From positions 310,179 through 374,178 of the forward strand of contig JAAGOF010000128.1 in assembly GCA_010645155.1 (NCBI GenBank): a stretch of 64,000 nt of DNA. Reading direction: 5' to 3'. The notes beneath the pieces are model-generated. The model worked only from the letters and a program-made list of their open reading frames with translations, was not told the DNA's origin and did not search any database. The translations under genes and the position numbers were made by a program. Shown one piece after another: positions 52,002 through 64,000 of the stretch. The stretch comes from Tigriopus japonicus. Lineage: Eukaryota > Arthropoda > Copepoda > Harpacticoida > Harpacticidae. Every line of letters begins with the position of its first letter. Positions within the stretch are counted from its first letter, which is position 1.

Positions 52002-53839
52002 AGATCATACAAGTTTGCTGACATTTACATGAACCAAAAAACTACCCCGCCGATTGCTTTATCAAGGAAGAGGGATGTCAAAAAATTGAAGCAGAATAAT
52101 ACACGGTGTTCCGAATGGCTTTTTAGGTTTAGATCGAAATACCCAAATACATCATGGCGCTTTTTGGACCCACAATTCTGTGGGGAGCCATTTTACTTTT
52201 ATTGTTTTAGATAAGTTTAAGCTGAATTCAAATTGAATAAAAATTCATACATCAACATCTGAATTATTTGACTTTGAATGGTCCATTTTTGACCCCAAAA
52301 AGCCGAAGAGCGCTACAGTTATTTGAAAAAAAAAATCCCAAAGATTTCATAGAGCTTTTCGGTGTCGCAAAAATAAAATGATTTTTTTGAGTTTTGGAGC
52401 GTATTTCAAAATTGCTCAAAATAATAAACAATATCACTTAAAATGCACTTAGACAAGATTTTGGGAAATCATACTGCAAATCTATTTGGAGCATGCTTTG
52501 TTGTGTGTTCAGCCAAAATTGCAAAAAAATATGTCCTACAGATTCATATTTAAATTTACGATTTCCAGAAGGACCATGTTCAAAATGGACTAAAACCGAA
52601 ACCTGAAGCATTAACCGATATTTTCAAAGCTTTTAAGTATTTCCCAACTTTGAGTGTCTTTAATATTGCAAAAGATTTTCTATAACAAAGTATTTGAAGT
52701 GCCTTTTTAGTTCTAATTTACACTTTACTTCTAATTTATACCAGTGATAATTTATGTTGCAATTATCCGGAAACAAATGACAAAGGCATAAATGTCAAAA
52801 AGTAAAGTTTTTAGTTCTTAAAATACAAATAACCTTGTTCTTTCCCTCTGAGCTCTTATTTTTTGGTCAAAATAATTCTGCGTGTTCGAATTTTAAATTA
52901 AAGAAAGCGGTCTTGGTCCAGAAACACAAAGAAAGGTATTTCTCAATTAAATTTCTTTGAATGTGAAACCCCCTTCAAAGTTTTTCCTCATATTGTTCTT
53001 TCCCCTTAAATTAAGAAAAAGTTTTGTAAAAAAACATAGTCAATTTTCCCAAGTATTTTATTAAATTAGTAACTTAAAATCTGCGCCTGTAGAGCATTTT
53101 ACACGATTTATGTTGAACTAATAAAAACGTTTAAAATTGTGAAAGGTATGAATGTGTAAGTTTTATTCTAAACTTTTAAGTAAACCTAACACATGTACTT
53201 GGCGCCCTGAAAAAAAATACATTTTTATATTGTGGAGCAGAAATCCCAGTTCATAACGTTGGGTCAACTGATGGTTGACGAGAGTGAGCGACAGCTGACC
53301 ATCCAAAACCAAAAAGCGATATTTTTCAGGGCACTATTTATAGTAAATTAAGCTATTTGAAAAAGCCGTAAAATTCACTCAGTTCCTCCTTTCTCTTTGG
53401 GCACGTTACTTGAATCACACCTGGTCACCCGGTGCATTTTCGTCTGCAAGGGTGGTGTGATCTTTCCCTTCTCTGGCCAGCAACATCACAGTTTGGCGCT
53501 GTTTCAAAGCCAATCCATTCCATCCTCGTTGTTCTTCAGGAAGTTTGTTAGGAAGTGAGTGTCAATGTCCCAAGTACACTCATACATACATTATCGTATG
53601 TACCTAACAAGCCATTGACCAACAAGCTGTATTGCCGCATACGCATGACATTGACTCGAACGGGGAGCAAAGTGCAAACCCTTAAAAGTTCATTCTCATA
53701 CATCAGCCGACTTGATCCACGACAACTTTTGCTTCATTCGAACTTCAAGTTCAGTTTCACGTGCAGACACGTGCACAAGATTGCTGGAGAAGGCCTCAAT
53801 CTCCAGTAATAATCGCCTCTTAGGAACAGACTCAACAAC
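52002..53839. other. Intergenic upstream of LPCAT3
   Basis: Very AT-rich to about 53350, then more mixed sequence (53350-53839) likely to hold the promoter and 5'UTR of the acyltransferase gene. No TATA box or start site could be assigned. Confidence 0.4.
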
Positions 53840-56211
53840 ATGTCAGCCTACTTGGTGGAGGCCTTGGCCTCTAAAACGGGAACACAGGAGTCGGGATTAC
53901 GTCTTATTTTGGGACAATTGGCTGGTAGGTTGAGATTGAAGGGCAAGGACACCTTAAAAGGTGGACTCAAATCGTGAAAGTGAGATATAATGAGAATGGG
54001 CATCTGTGTTCTGAAGCATCCATTTTTTAAGTTTAACGTCGATCACGTATCTGATTGGAGAGTTATGCTGATTTAAAGCTCGCAATGTAAGTCTAAACAG
54101 AAAGGATGAGTTAGCCCTCTTTTGGTAATTGTTTTACTACATATGGGTGAGCTCATTCATTCTATGCTCTCTTCAGTTCATAACTTTAAAAAGGCATAAC
54201 TTTTCACTGCACCTGAAAATTGAAATATGAATTTTTTCACGACACAAGCAATTGATTTGTTCTCCTGGAAATCGTGATTCTCACCACTAGCTACGTGGTG
54301 CAGATCATTTTGTAGATTAAACTAATGCTGGATTTACACAGGAAAGTTTGTGACGAACTCTGCCATCATTGATGAAATTTGACCTTTGGTGTAGAAGGAG
54401 TTTGTTCATCTGGCAAAGTTTGTGTCAAATTGTTTGACAACTTCTTTAAAAATGTATTTTTAGGTTACCCGATCTTTTTGATCCACCGGAATTACTTCAA
54501 AAAGAGCTCAGAATGGACGCAACATTTGTTTTTCTTAAGCACCGGCATGTTCATGAGCTGGTGGGCCATTGGCGGTAAAAAAAGCATTATTATACTATTG
54601 CTATCATTTAATTATCTTGAAAATGTACCTAATGTTTCAGAGGAAGCGTTGATGCACAGTTGTATTTGCGTGATTGCCACCTATTTAATATTGCGCTCTC
54701 TGGGAGGCAACTTCACGGCTGCCATGATTTGTTTCATTCTCAATCTGGGTTATCTCTTCATTGGTAAGGCTGGAAAGCAAGAGTTTGTCCCTTTCAAGAC
54801 CCATTTTCAAGGTTCAATGGTCTTTCAGGCTACATATGCAACGCATCACGAGATTATGATATCACATGGACCATGCCTCAGTGCGTGATTTGTTTGAGGT
54901 TGATCGGTTTGGCCATGGATGTGTATGATGGAACCAAGAAAGAGGTAAGGTTTCAGTGTGAAGGTTGATTTTGGTTGATGCTAATGGTTCATGGTATTTC
55001 TTGGCAGGAAGAACTCAGTCGCGATCAAAAGGCTGGTCGTTTGACAGAAGTGCCATCACTTATTGAATGTTTGAGCCACAGTTTCTTCATTGGAGGATAT
55101 TTCGTGGGACCGCAGTTTTCTATGAGAAAGTTCAAGAATTACATTGAAGTGAATCGAACGCAAGATTTACCCTCACCCGTTGGTTTTGGATTCAAAAGAT
55201 TGGCCATTGGTTGGGTTTACATGATCGCTCATCTCATTGGATCAGGAATCGTAAGTGGTCCTTGTTGGAAAAGAAGGCGGATTTCTTACTGTTCTTGCTT
55301 TGGTTTTAGGTACCCGAATCTTGGGTTCAAACCGAGAACTTTGGCCAGATGAACTTCTTGGCCCGAACTTTCTGGTTTTCATTGTGGGCCAAGATCATCT
55401 TGAGCAAATACATTGCAGCATGGTTGTTTGCCGAGGGATCTTGCATCATTTCAGGTTTGACGGACGAACATATTTTTTTCCTCATAAGTAAACACGCGAA
55501 TTTAGATGTTAAAAATGAATGCAGGCATTGCTTATAACGGAGTTGATGAGGCCACCGGTGATGTCAAGTGGAATGGGATGGCCAACGTCAAGCTTCGAGT
55601 ATATGAAGGAGCTCATAAATTCCAACATGTAAGTTTCCAACAGTGTTTCAAGGTCGAATGTTATAACGTCATGGTCATTTTGCTTGACTTAGCTCATTGA
55701 TTCATTCAACATCAACACCAATGGATGGGCCGCCAGTTATATCTACAAACGTCTCCGATTCCTCAACAATAAGTTGTACAGTCAACTCGGGACATTACTC
55801 TTTTTGGCTGTCTGGCACGGTTATCATTCGGGTTATTTCCTCACATTCGCCAATGAGCTTCTCGTGATGCAGGTTGAGAAAGAGGTAAATCCATGAACAA
55901 ACCATGCCATACCTCTACAAGAAAGTTCTTAACCCCCTTATTATTAGTTTGTAGCCGTGTGGAACAAGAGTCCCAAAGCTCAGGCTTTTCAAGAAAACCC
56001 CATGGGCAACATCTTTTGCAAAGTGGTGGGCTATTTGTATGTGGTCACACTGCTTCCTCATTGTTTCCTGCCGTTTCCTCTTCTCAAATTCGACAAATAC
56101 TGGGGTCCATTGTGGGAAACGCGTTTCGTCTTGTACATCATCTTTGGCAGTTGGTTTCTTGTTCGAAAACCCGTCAAATCTTTCCTTCTGCCACCCAAAA
56201 AGGAGGATTGA
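53840..56211 (+). CDS. LPCAT3: LPCAT3-type lysophospholipid acyltransferase (MBOAT family)
   Basis: A nine-exon gene of 460 aa: 53840-53924, 54464-54574, 54641-54763, 54829-54944, 55008-55250, 55310-55454, 55525-55628, 55693-55884, 55948-56211; all phases agree. It is a multi-pass ER membrane enzyme that moves polyunsaturated acyl groups from acyl-CoA to lysophospholipids in the Lands cycle. The MBOAT signature is present: YDITWTMPQCVICLRLIGLA, then the conserved Asn region INTNGWAASYIYKRL (about 316-330) and the catalytic His in WHGYHSGYF (His351). The C-terminus KKED is a dilysine ER-retrieval signal, as in vertebrate LPCAT3. Slightly shorter than human LPCAT3 (487 aa), mostly at the N-terminus. 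MBOAT1/2-type relatives are the alternative, but the PQC and KKxx features favour LPCAT3. Confidence 0.93.
54327..54440. repeat. Short repeat in LPCAT3 intron 1 (also at 56521-56690)
   Basis: TAATGCTGGATTTACAC followed by AACTCTGCCATCATTGATG resembles TAATGCTAGATTTACAC and AACTTTGTCATCACAGATG at 56521. Both contain inverted AACTTTG/CAAAGTT words, suggesting a small foldback MITE. Ends not defined. Confidence 0.4.
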
Positions 56212-57400
56212 TCCTACAAACACCCTCAATCCGTATTTGTTTTGAGCTATTTACTCACTTAGGAAGCCTCTGGAACTGAGAAGCTAGAATTCATCCACCT
56301 TTCAATGTTACAATCCATCCAGGATCTCAAATACTTGGACAAAGAGGTCTTTTAGTATGTCTCTTTGTCCATGTATTTCTTGGCCTGAAAAATTGTCCGT
56401 TATATAAACAAGGTTGTTCACTCCTTGATCTATTTAAGGCGTATGGGAGTAAATGAAAAACAGAACCAACCAAGTGACACCCTTTTTATTCCACCTTTCA
56501 AGACGAAGTGGAAGTCCCCTTAATGCTAGATTTACACGTGTAACTTTTTGGCGAACTTTGTCATCACAGATGCAATGCAACCATTGGCCTTTCATATTGC
56601 TGAATCATTGCAGACACCATTTAAGACGGCAACTTTTTACATCTATGATCTCAAACTTTGTCAAAAAGTTGTTTGGGTAAGTGCACTTTTAGATCCCCAA
56701 ATGGTCCCGAATTTGATGTGTTGGGTAGATATTGAGGACTACTATTCCTTGACATTGCTTTCTAAGCCTCGTTTTCACTCAATGAAAATTTAGCCTTAGC
56801 TTTAGTATTTTTGTTTCGGCATCCCCCATTCAAATGTCAATTTTAACTATTTGCTTCTTTACTAGCAAAGTGCGAAGTGATTGACGAATATGTCCCTTTA
56901 TTTTGAACCTGAAATCAATTTGTTGAAATAAATCCGATTTTGACACTCGATACTAAGATATTCTAAAATCTTGGAAGTGGTCTCAACACATTATCAGTAA
57001 ATATTTTCAATTTATTTCTATTGCAATAAAATATTGTGGTCTTTACTTCTGAGGGCAAAATAAGTTCAAGATGTGTAATTGTTGAAAACAAGGAGGGATG
57101 AGAAAATAATGTACGAGAGAAACATTATCGATTATGAATCGAAAATTTTCTTATCAAAGTGTAAAGCGAAGGCATGAACTGAATGTATACTGAGTATATT
57201 TCAGTTATCTTAAGAGTTATCTAGTTTCTTAATATCTAGCTTTGATGGCGCCTTAACGGCACCCTGAGTGTTAGTTTGCGTTGCTGACTGGATCATACAG
57301 CTGGTCGGACAAGTTGCCTTTCAGTGAGGCCAGATTCATTTTATGTGTTGCCAGTTATGAAATAAACCAACGGAAACTGAAATGGACGTAGCGTGGAATC
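56212..57400. other. 3' flank of LPCAT3, no gene recognised
   Basis: Holds the LPCAT3 3'UTR and the small repeat at 56521-56690. No canonical poly(A) signal close to the stop codon was noticed. Confidence 0.4.
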
Positions 57401-57536
57401 TGAAACGGTGGCTTAAAAATTGTTAAACCTTAGTATTACGAATCTTTTGAAAAGCTATTGGATGATTGAACAGGATACAATAATGACAGACATCTTGATA
57501 CAATTGGCATCGATTATTGAAAACGGCGAGCCTTCA

Positions 57537-58075
57537 GGTTCTTCAGACGGGGACGATCGAAGAACGAACTCAGCAGTTTTCAGTGCTGCCAAATTTGGAA
57601 CAATTTAAATTGAGAATTGATGAATATGACGCATTTAAGTGACATTGTTTTTATGAAAGAATATCCATTCACGGTTGATCTAGATTGAAGATTCAACAGT
57701 CTCTTCTTTTGATAAAAAAATATGTATGGAATGCAACAGGATTGTTGAAGAATTTGTCTCCTAAAGATCACGAAGTGTTAGCCAAATTTCTCACTGGACC
57801 ATGTTTAGAGTTGGATCAATTGTTTGGAAATGTCATTTCAGTTATAAAGGTTTGTAAAAATTATTACTATGATTTGGTCAACAATTTTTATGAAGCCTTT
57901 GGTTTCAAAATAATGGTCTTTTCGTTCTGATATAAGGAACAAAAAGTTGTTTTAACTTCAATTAATACATCATTTGTTTGATATTATACATATGGAGTGA
58001 GAGCGTGGACAAGTCTCGAGCTGTGCATGCACTCGGTGGAAAGAGACAAAAATTAAGACAGCTCAAATAATTGCA
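57537..58075 (+). pseudogene. Unidentified coding-like fragments
   Basis: After TTCAG at 57534-57538 a frame reads VLQTGTIEERTQQF and NLEQFKLRIDEYDAF before a stop at about 57639. A second open stretch (about 57680-57850: GLLKNLSPKDHEVLAKFL, ELDQLFGNVISVIK) ends at a possible donor, and a third (about 58000-58070) reads DKSRAVHALGGKRQKLRQLK. They may be exons of an unrecognised gene or a relic; the family is unknown. Confidence 0.25.
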
Positions 58076-58721
58076 TCAACTTTGGAACAAAGTGTCTTTC
58101 CAGGCATAGTGAGACAGACCACTATAAAATTGCTCGCAATGATCAATGCATCACATTTTGCACCATTTATCGCGCAAAAACGGGCCCTTCCAACAAGAAA
58201 AAATGATGGAAACTCTTGGTTGAATGTTCAAACAAATCTTGGGGGGTAAAATATCAATTAAATGTAGATTATGTCAATATTTATTAATTCCCAATACTCG
58301 CTGTGGAGTTTTTAACACTGAAGATTTGTTTACCTTCATTTCCATCAATGCCAATTTTCCATCAAAAATGTTTAAAACAAAAAATATTGTATTTACCTTA
58401 ACTACTAACAATTTCTTTTGAATATTTGGGTGTTTCTTTAAATATTTTAACGTTTTTCTTAAACATTTTTTAGATACTTGGCCCTCATAATAAAATGTTT
58501 TCGGCCGTTCTATTCATTATATTTTTCAAGCCTTGTCTCTTTTCAAATGTATACCGAGTGTTAGGCGGTCGTGACGCTTGTCCACACTTCCGTTCCATGA
58601 AAAACCAACCTCTGTCATATCTGACCTTTTTTCCTCACCCATCTGACTCCTCTCACCGCACTCAGCCCATCAGCCAAACTCGTTCTCAAACGGCAAAGAA
58701 AAGCAAATCCGGCCGACCCAC

Positions 58722-58790
58722 CTCCTCTCTCTTTCTCTCTCTCTCTCCTCTTCTCTCTTGATTCTCCTCTCCCTCTCTCTCCTTTTTCCT
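58722..58790. promoter_or_regulatory. CT-rich (GAGA-like) tract before the RS-protein gene
   Basis: A run dominated by CTCTCT on the plus strand (GAGAGA on the minus strand) about 400 bp before the start codon. GAGA tracts are common in arthropod promoters. A splice donor (CAG/GTAAGA) at 59040 marks the end of a probable 5'UTR exon. Confidence 0.4.
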
Positions 58791-59152
58791 TGCCGAATCG
58801 CTCGCTCAAGAAGGCCAACGAAAGGAAAAGAAGGAGCACAAGAAGAACACTGACTGAACTGAAAAGAAAAGAAGGAAAGAGAAAGATGATGAATGACCCG
58901 ATCCAATCCGAGAATATCTCGGCCATCCAACCTTAAAACTAGAATTTCAGGCGCATCCATTTCAAAACACGTCCTGGCCGCGTCCATTCGCAGGCAACAC
59001 GCCCCCTTCACCCCCATAATTCCGGGCCGTTCGCATCAGGTAAGACGTTGACGACGATTATCCTATTCTCCAAGATAGCCCATTCATTCGTTAGTGTCTC
59101 CGTTAATAGACCGCCCTCATGGCCACGCCCGCCTGAGTCACTCCGTTCCAAC

Positions 59153-62100
59153 ATGTCGGATATTTCTGATTCTCCCTTGGGACCAGAGTTGTCAAACCCG
59201 ACGTCAACCGTGGAAGAAGGCGAAGTGGTGCCCGAGACCCAATCCAATCATCGATCCGAAGCCACCACCGGTTTGAATATCGTGGCCGATTACGTGTCGG
59301 ACGTGAGTTCGGTGGATTTGTCCGGTCCTGAGGACGGTGAATGCGATAGCGATCCCGCCCCGACCGCCTCTGAACCGCCTCCGAGTGAGTTGGTCATCCT
59401 ACCTCCGGCTCAGTTCAACGACGATCCCGTGCCGATATCGCCGCCGGATTTGCCTTCGCGAAGGATTTTGTCGCCCGCGGCTGAGATTATCAATTCGCCC
59501 GAGGTGTCGCCCATTGAAAGTGAGGACGAACCTTTGCCATTGGCTTTGGAAGAGGAAGACGAACCCGAAGAAGGTGAAGCCCCCGTGGAAAACGCCGTTG
59601 CCGGACCTCCGGAAAGCCATAGTCCCGAGATGAATCGACATCATTCACCGGCTCCGCGTGTTCCGAGGAATCCTTTGGCCGATTTTCGGACGGAAAGCGT
59701 GTCTCCCGTGCCTTTGACTTCTTCCGGACATCATAAGAACGGTCGGAGCAAGAAGAAGAAGAGTAAGAAGGAGAAGAAAAAAAGCAAAAAGAAGAAACGC
59801 AAACATCACGATCCCGGCCACACCACCACCAATGCGGCCAGTCCCTTGGGCAGTCCGGTCAGTTCGGATAATAACGATTTCGGACCGGGTTTGGGCGCGC
59901 CGAGTCCCGTTTCCTCGCCTGAGATTCATCATGCGCGAAGAGTGAGTCGACCTTTGGCGGGAGAACCGCCCTATGTGTTGGATCAAGACGAGGATCACGA
60001 TCTCCCGGAGACCGGGGCCTACCGACGATCGAAAAGTCAAAGCAATGGTCGATCGATTTCGCCGGAAACCGGTTCGCATTATCGACGTCGACCGCCGAGA
60101 ACTCCGCCGGAACCGATTGATAGCGATAGCCGACATTCATACAGAAGTGGGGCCAAAACGCCCGTTTATGGCGATTCCAAACCGCCCTCACCGCCCGAAC
60201 CTTATCCCGGAGATGAGGATCAGTGTCCGGGAGGCAGTCCTCCGGGCGGTCCTGCCGGAGGTGGGCCTCGAACCCCGCCCATGATGCCCGCCGGTCCGAG
60301 AACGCCTCCGTCGGAAACGCCGCCGGGATCGCCTTATCCGGGGAGTCGGAATAGTAAACGGAGACGGTCACCACCGCCTTTGGATGACATGGACCTGACA
60401 CCTCCCAAGCGATCTAGACGGTCACGAGATCGGTCACGTGACCGTCGACGAAAACGATCGCCAGACAGATATCGTTCTCCGGGGTAAGAAAGACAAGAAA
60501 GATATCTTGAATAAGGCTTGGGGGTTTAGAGAACAATTGGTACGTTCACTTTCGTTTGATGGCTTGCGAGCCCTGAAATTCAACTCATCCTACTAGTGTA
60601 GCTATCATTGATGTTTATAGGAATTTTGAAAATTAATGATCGACCAAAGGAGCTCAAGGGCAAAATTTTGGTTTAGGTTATGCTTACCGAAACCAGAAGC
60701 AGACATGCATTGTACAAAATGGAGTTTGATAAGTTGAAACTATAAAACTTAAATTTTCAGATTTTTAGAAATTAGATTTACCCCACGGTGTACACATCAT
60801 CAATTTGTTATTAAAAGCGAATTTTAGATAAACGTAAATTTTTGGTCAGTCAGGTGGTTTCGGTTAAGAGCCCTTTGGGTCTATCACCAATAAAATTGCA
60901 CATTAGCTTTTGGTGACAGAGTTTTCAAGCAAGCATCAATGTGCCACGTGGCTTGTTCAGGTTGCTCTTGAAAAAAGGCCAACGAAGAAGATAAATCCAA
61001 TTTTTGTCATTTTTTTATGTATAGACAAAGTTAGATTTAAGAATGTAGTTCGTAAGCATTGGCCTTACACTCTTAAGAACTCTAGTGAAATCCTTCCCTT
61101 GAATCATGATTTAATGTAAATCAAGGGCTCCGTTCTTTGCCGAGTTTTTCTTTTATCCAGTTTTCTTACATCGTGCCATGAGCATTATTTTTGAAATCAA
61201 AATCTTGTACTAAGTGATCGGTTTGGTTAACGGCATAAGCATTCTCATGTCAAGATCTATTCCTGATTGGGGCGCTTGACTATTCTTGTAAAACATGCTG
61301 ATTTTGACCCTGCTTTTGAAAGCCGATTTGACTTTGTTTAGTTTTGTCCATATTTCTAGTTAGTCCGTGGCAAACCCTTGAACTAGAAAACCGCGGGTTT
61401 ACTTTTCAACAATTGTTATTTTTTACTATATTTTGTTAATTTATTGACAAAACATCATTTAAAGCTGGATATTATTAAATTCTTTAAAATCTCATAACAC
61501 TAAAGATGTGAAGAATTTGCCTGAGATCTTAAAAAAAAATTAGAATTGCCACCATTTGTTGCTCAACAAGTCGCGATTGATAACCAAATTTCTTGTTTCT
61601 CTTTCATATCTAGACGCCGTGATAGGAGAGATTCAAGGAGTCCGTACTCGTCCACGAGAAGGCATTCGGATTCGAGGTCGCCTCCATCGAGAACCCGTCG
61701 AAGTGGGCGCAGATCTCCGCGTCATTCGCCCATTCGAGAATCGAGTCGTGAGTATCGAGGTCATCGAGGCGACTCTTCTTCTCGTCGAGATCGGAGCAAT
61801 CGGAGCACTCCGATCATCAATCCGCCTTCGTCGCTTCCTGCTCGAGAGATGTCCAATATGCAAGCCACCACTCTATTTGCCGAGATCCTCAAGAAGAAGC
61901 ACCTACGAGAAAAGCTTCAACAGAGACAAAGTCTGAGACGCGATAAGGGCGAGGGTGACTTGACCATTCTGGATGAGAAATCCCAGAGTCCTTTTGGTTC
62001 CGGTAGGCATTCAAATTTTTACTAAATTTTACCGAATCGAACATCCATCTTTGTCAATTATGATTGGTTCAAAATTACACTTGTAACTTAGATTCGAAAA

Positions 62101-63376
62101 CTAAATAGAAAACTAAATACGAATATCTGAGGAGGTAACTCGACAATGGTACTTTACCAGCCATACGTGTTAGTTAGTGCCCAAGAGAGATCTATTTTTT
62201 TTAAATTTTCACTAATCTTTGCATTGGGTAAAATATTACTATCACGAACCTTTTTAAAAATTTCTTTTTCCATTGTTTGTGCTCATGGTTTTCCACATAA
62301 ACCAATGCAAACGATAGACCAGATCAATCGAAACTAACAAAACCGTCAATAGGTGGCATGAAAGAGGAAAACAATCTCTAGGCTCTCCAGACTTTTTCTC
62401 TTACTTTCTTGCCTTTTAGTACCTTCTATTGGCAAATTTGTGAGCTTAAACGATCATCCTCGATAGGGGTGTTTCATTCACAGGATTTAAGCGCTAAAAA
62501 TCGCTTGTTTTTTACTTGGTTTTAAAAGATGTTCGTTTGCTAAGGAGTCTGCTTTTCCCAATAATGAGTGCTCCATGAAAGAGTATTCCTGCTCCTTAAA
62601 AATCAATGCCATTGACAACCAAAAAATACCATTGAAAGACGGTGTCAAGAAAAATTTGGAAACACATGAGATGATTTTGTTCAGCATCAAATGTGATACA
62701 CAATTTCATGACTTATCTAGGAACCACTGTACTTCAGGACGGACTTTAAAAATACACCTTGGGTCCAATCATTGTGCTAAACTGTAAGGTTTTTGCAACA
62801 AATTCATTGTTCCTTTGAATTTTCATTGTACCAATTGGACTCAAGATGTATTTCGAAAATCTTTGACTGCATACAGGCCTTTACGGATGTCTGCGCTTTT
62901 TGCCCATAATGAGGGACATCAAACAATCCCGGGAATTTCAAAAGCTTTTAATGAATTTGCTAAAACCTAATCTGCACCCCCCTGAATATGCTTCTCCATT
63001 TCTTCTTTGAAAGGTCGTTTGGCACCGTCGTCTCATATGAATGCCGGTCATCCCTACAATAGCACGCCGGTCGGTGTTCCGGCTCCTCTTCTCCCGGTTC
63101 AATCGACGGCGAATCGTGTTCTGCCTCAACAAGCTTCGCAGCAACCCAACGGAGATTATGCGGGCAGGCCGTCTACCTTAGGCTCCACCCACGGCTCCGC
63201 ACGCCCGCCTTTACCTGGTAGTGCTGTCAAACCTCATAGACCAAGTAAGTTGGTCATTCATTAGGCTTAGTTTCGGTCGTGAGAGGACTTGATCATTTCT
63301 GATTGTTAAGGTGATGGTGGGATTGTTCAAACGGCAACAACGACCAGCGGAGAATGGGGCATTCCTAATAAGAAGG
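59153..63376 (+). CDS. RS-domain nuclear protein, 5' part
   Basis: Exons read: 59153-60483, 61614-62002, 63014-63244, 63311-63376, with matching phases; the gene continues past the window. The start is the ATG at 59153, since an upstream splice donor at 59040 rules out the longer frame. The N-terminus is acidic with SD/DE and SP clusters. A lysine block (KKKKSKKEKKKSKKKKRK) lies at about residues 200-220. Many TPP/SPP sites follow, then a basic RS domain across the first junction (RSRDRSRDRRRKRSPD, SRSPYSSTRRHSDSRSPP). A short conserved-looking helix TTLFAEILKKKHLREKLQQR follows. These features fit a nuclear splicing- or transcription-linked protein; a CDK12/13-type N-terminus is one option, but no kinase domain is inside the window. 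Confidence 0.7.
60484..61613 (+). other. Intron 1 of the RS-protein coding region
   Basis: AT-rich, from donor GTAAGA at 60484 to the acceptor at 61612-61613. No repeat or gene recognised. Confidence 0.5.
62340..62445. mobile_element. MITE family M6, uninterrupted copy
   Basis: Matches the two halves of the interrupted copy at 6728-7185 (AGGTGGCATGAAAGAGG, CTTGCCTTTTAGTACC). It has only one copy of the TTTCTT word where the other copy has the M2 insertion. Located in an intron of the RS-protein gene. Confidence 0.7.
62719..62880. mobile_element. MITE family M3, copy 2
   Basis: Begins AGGAACCACTGTACTTCAGG, the complement of the end of the element nested at 11352-11522. It keeps the foldback words TTGGGTCCAATCATTGTGC and AATTGGACTCAAGATG. 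Located in the same intron as 62340-62445. Confidence 0.7.
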
Positions 63377-64000
63377 GTATTCAAAGATGGTTTCGTTTGA
63401 CTTTTTTTTGTGTGCTGTTGCGGCTTTGATTGGGAGTAAATCCTTTGTGTTGATATTATTAGGGCAAATTATGGAAAGTGGTTTAGAATTTGGATTTAGA
63501 AGTGATCAAAACAATTTTTTTTTTTTGAAATTTTTGTGTCTAATAATCTGCTGAAACATATTTTCAACTTTTAAAAGCTAGGAGAAAGTTGAATTAAATT
63601 TTTCCTCATGAGTGCTTTTTGTTGTGATATTTTACTTTCAATTTTTGACTGAACAAACGCAAAAGCATAAGAAAAATATCTACAAATTTATATTTTTCCC
63701 GTGTCATGCTTGGCACAACCACCTCTGGCTGTGAATATTTTCTTTTGAGAAACTTTCCTCTAACAATAAACCTTCAGATGAACAAGCCAGCTAACACCAT
63801 CAGTGGCACTTGGTACAGGATCAGAGTTCTTGCTACAGGATTTTAGCAAGCAATTATCTCCGATATTGTCTTTTTATGGGTCCCCTCTTATCAATGTCAC
63901 CAGATTGCAATGTCATATTTTTATCCTTTGGAAAATCAGCAGTACAGTAAAAGCTGGACATAAGAATGTTGTCAGACAGCCTCTATTATTTTTTTTATCA
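63377..64000 (+). other. Intron sequence of the RS-protein gene to window end
   Basis: Follows a GTATTC donor at 63377. AT-rich; no further exon could be supported before the sequence ends. Confidence 0.35.

Noticed and set aside
58615..59017. Glu/Arg-rich minus-strand frames before the RS-protein gene
   Set aside because: Produced by the CT-rich tract read in reverse; low complexity only.
59645..60401. Long minus-strand frames opposite the RS-protein gene
   Set aside because: Antisense shadows of a Pro/Ser/Arg-rich coding region with few A/T-ending stops.

Overview
This window is nuclear DNA from an invertebrate animal, most likely an arthropod and possibly a small crustacean such as a copepod. 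That placement rests on gene content, short GT-AG introns and dense short transposons, and no search was run. Genes are split into exons whose splice phases could be followed by eye, and the space between and inside them is packed with short inverted-repeat transposons (MITEs), many nested in one another.

Layout. (1) 805-15482, plus: the 3' part of a TRPC-like cation channel, with nine exons covering the pre-S1 segment to the C-terminus; the ankyrin half lies before the window or was not seen. Its introns hold at least eight MITEs. (2) 15483-21500: no host gene, but a Tc1/mariner-like fragment and two hAT-type non-autonomous elements. (3) 21861-23688, plus: a two-exon forkhead transcription factor. 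(4) 25096-26075, plus: a two-exon short-chain dehydrogenase/reductase, tail to tail with (5) 26103-27759, minus: a membrane-anchored FkbM-like methyltransferase with an unusual exon join. (6) 28247-35811, minus: a complete ten-exon AHCYL (IRBIT-like) gene encoding 583 aa. (7) 36000-49600: a transposon graveyard with degenerate coding traces, an orphan proline/serine-rich ORF, a dead Ty3/gypsy pol gene split by a 2-kb insertion, a non-LTR reverse-transcriptase relic, and a cluster of inverted repeats around a tRNA-like SINE. (8) 53840-56211, plus: a nine-exon LPCAT3-type MBOAT lysophospholipid acyltransferase. (9) 59153 to beyond 63376, plus: the 5' part of a large acidic, proline-rich, arginine/serine-rich nuclear protein, which leaves the window incomplete.

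The host genes do not form an operon or pathway. AHCYL, LPCAT3, the channel, the forkhead factor and the RS protein are ordinary metazoan genes. I see no new multi-gene system. The most unusual content is the transposon architecture: hAT-like elements with arrays of a short subterminal motif, a MITE family that acquired a 31-bp tandem repeat and supplies the start of a dead reverse-transcriptase ORF, MITE-in-MITE insertions with related unoccupied sites elsewhere in the window, and a 76-bp perfect palindrome. At gene level, the methyltransferase join (a 25-nt intron or a homopolymer frameshift) and the 21-nt channel microexon deserve a check. All identifications come from reading motifs and splice phases.
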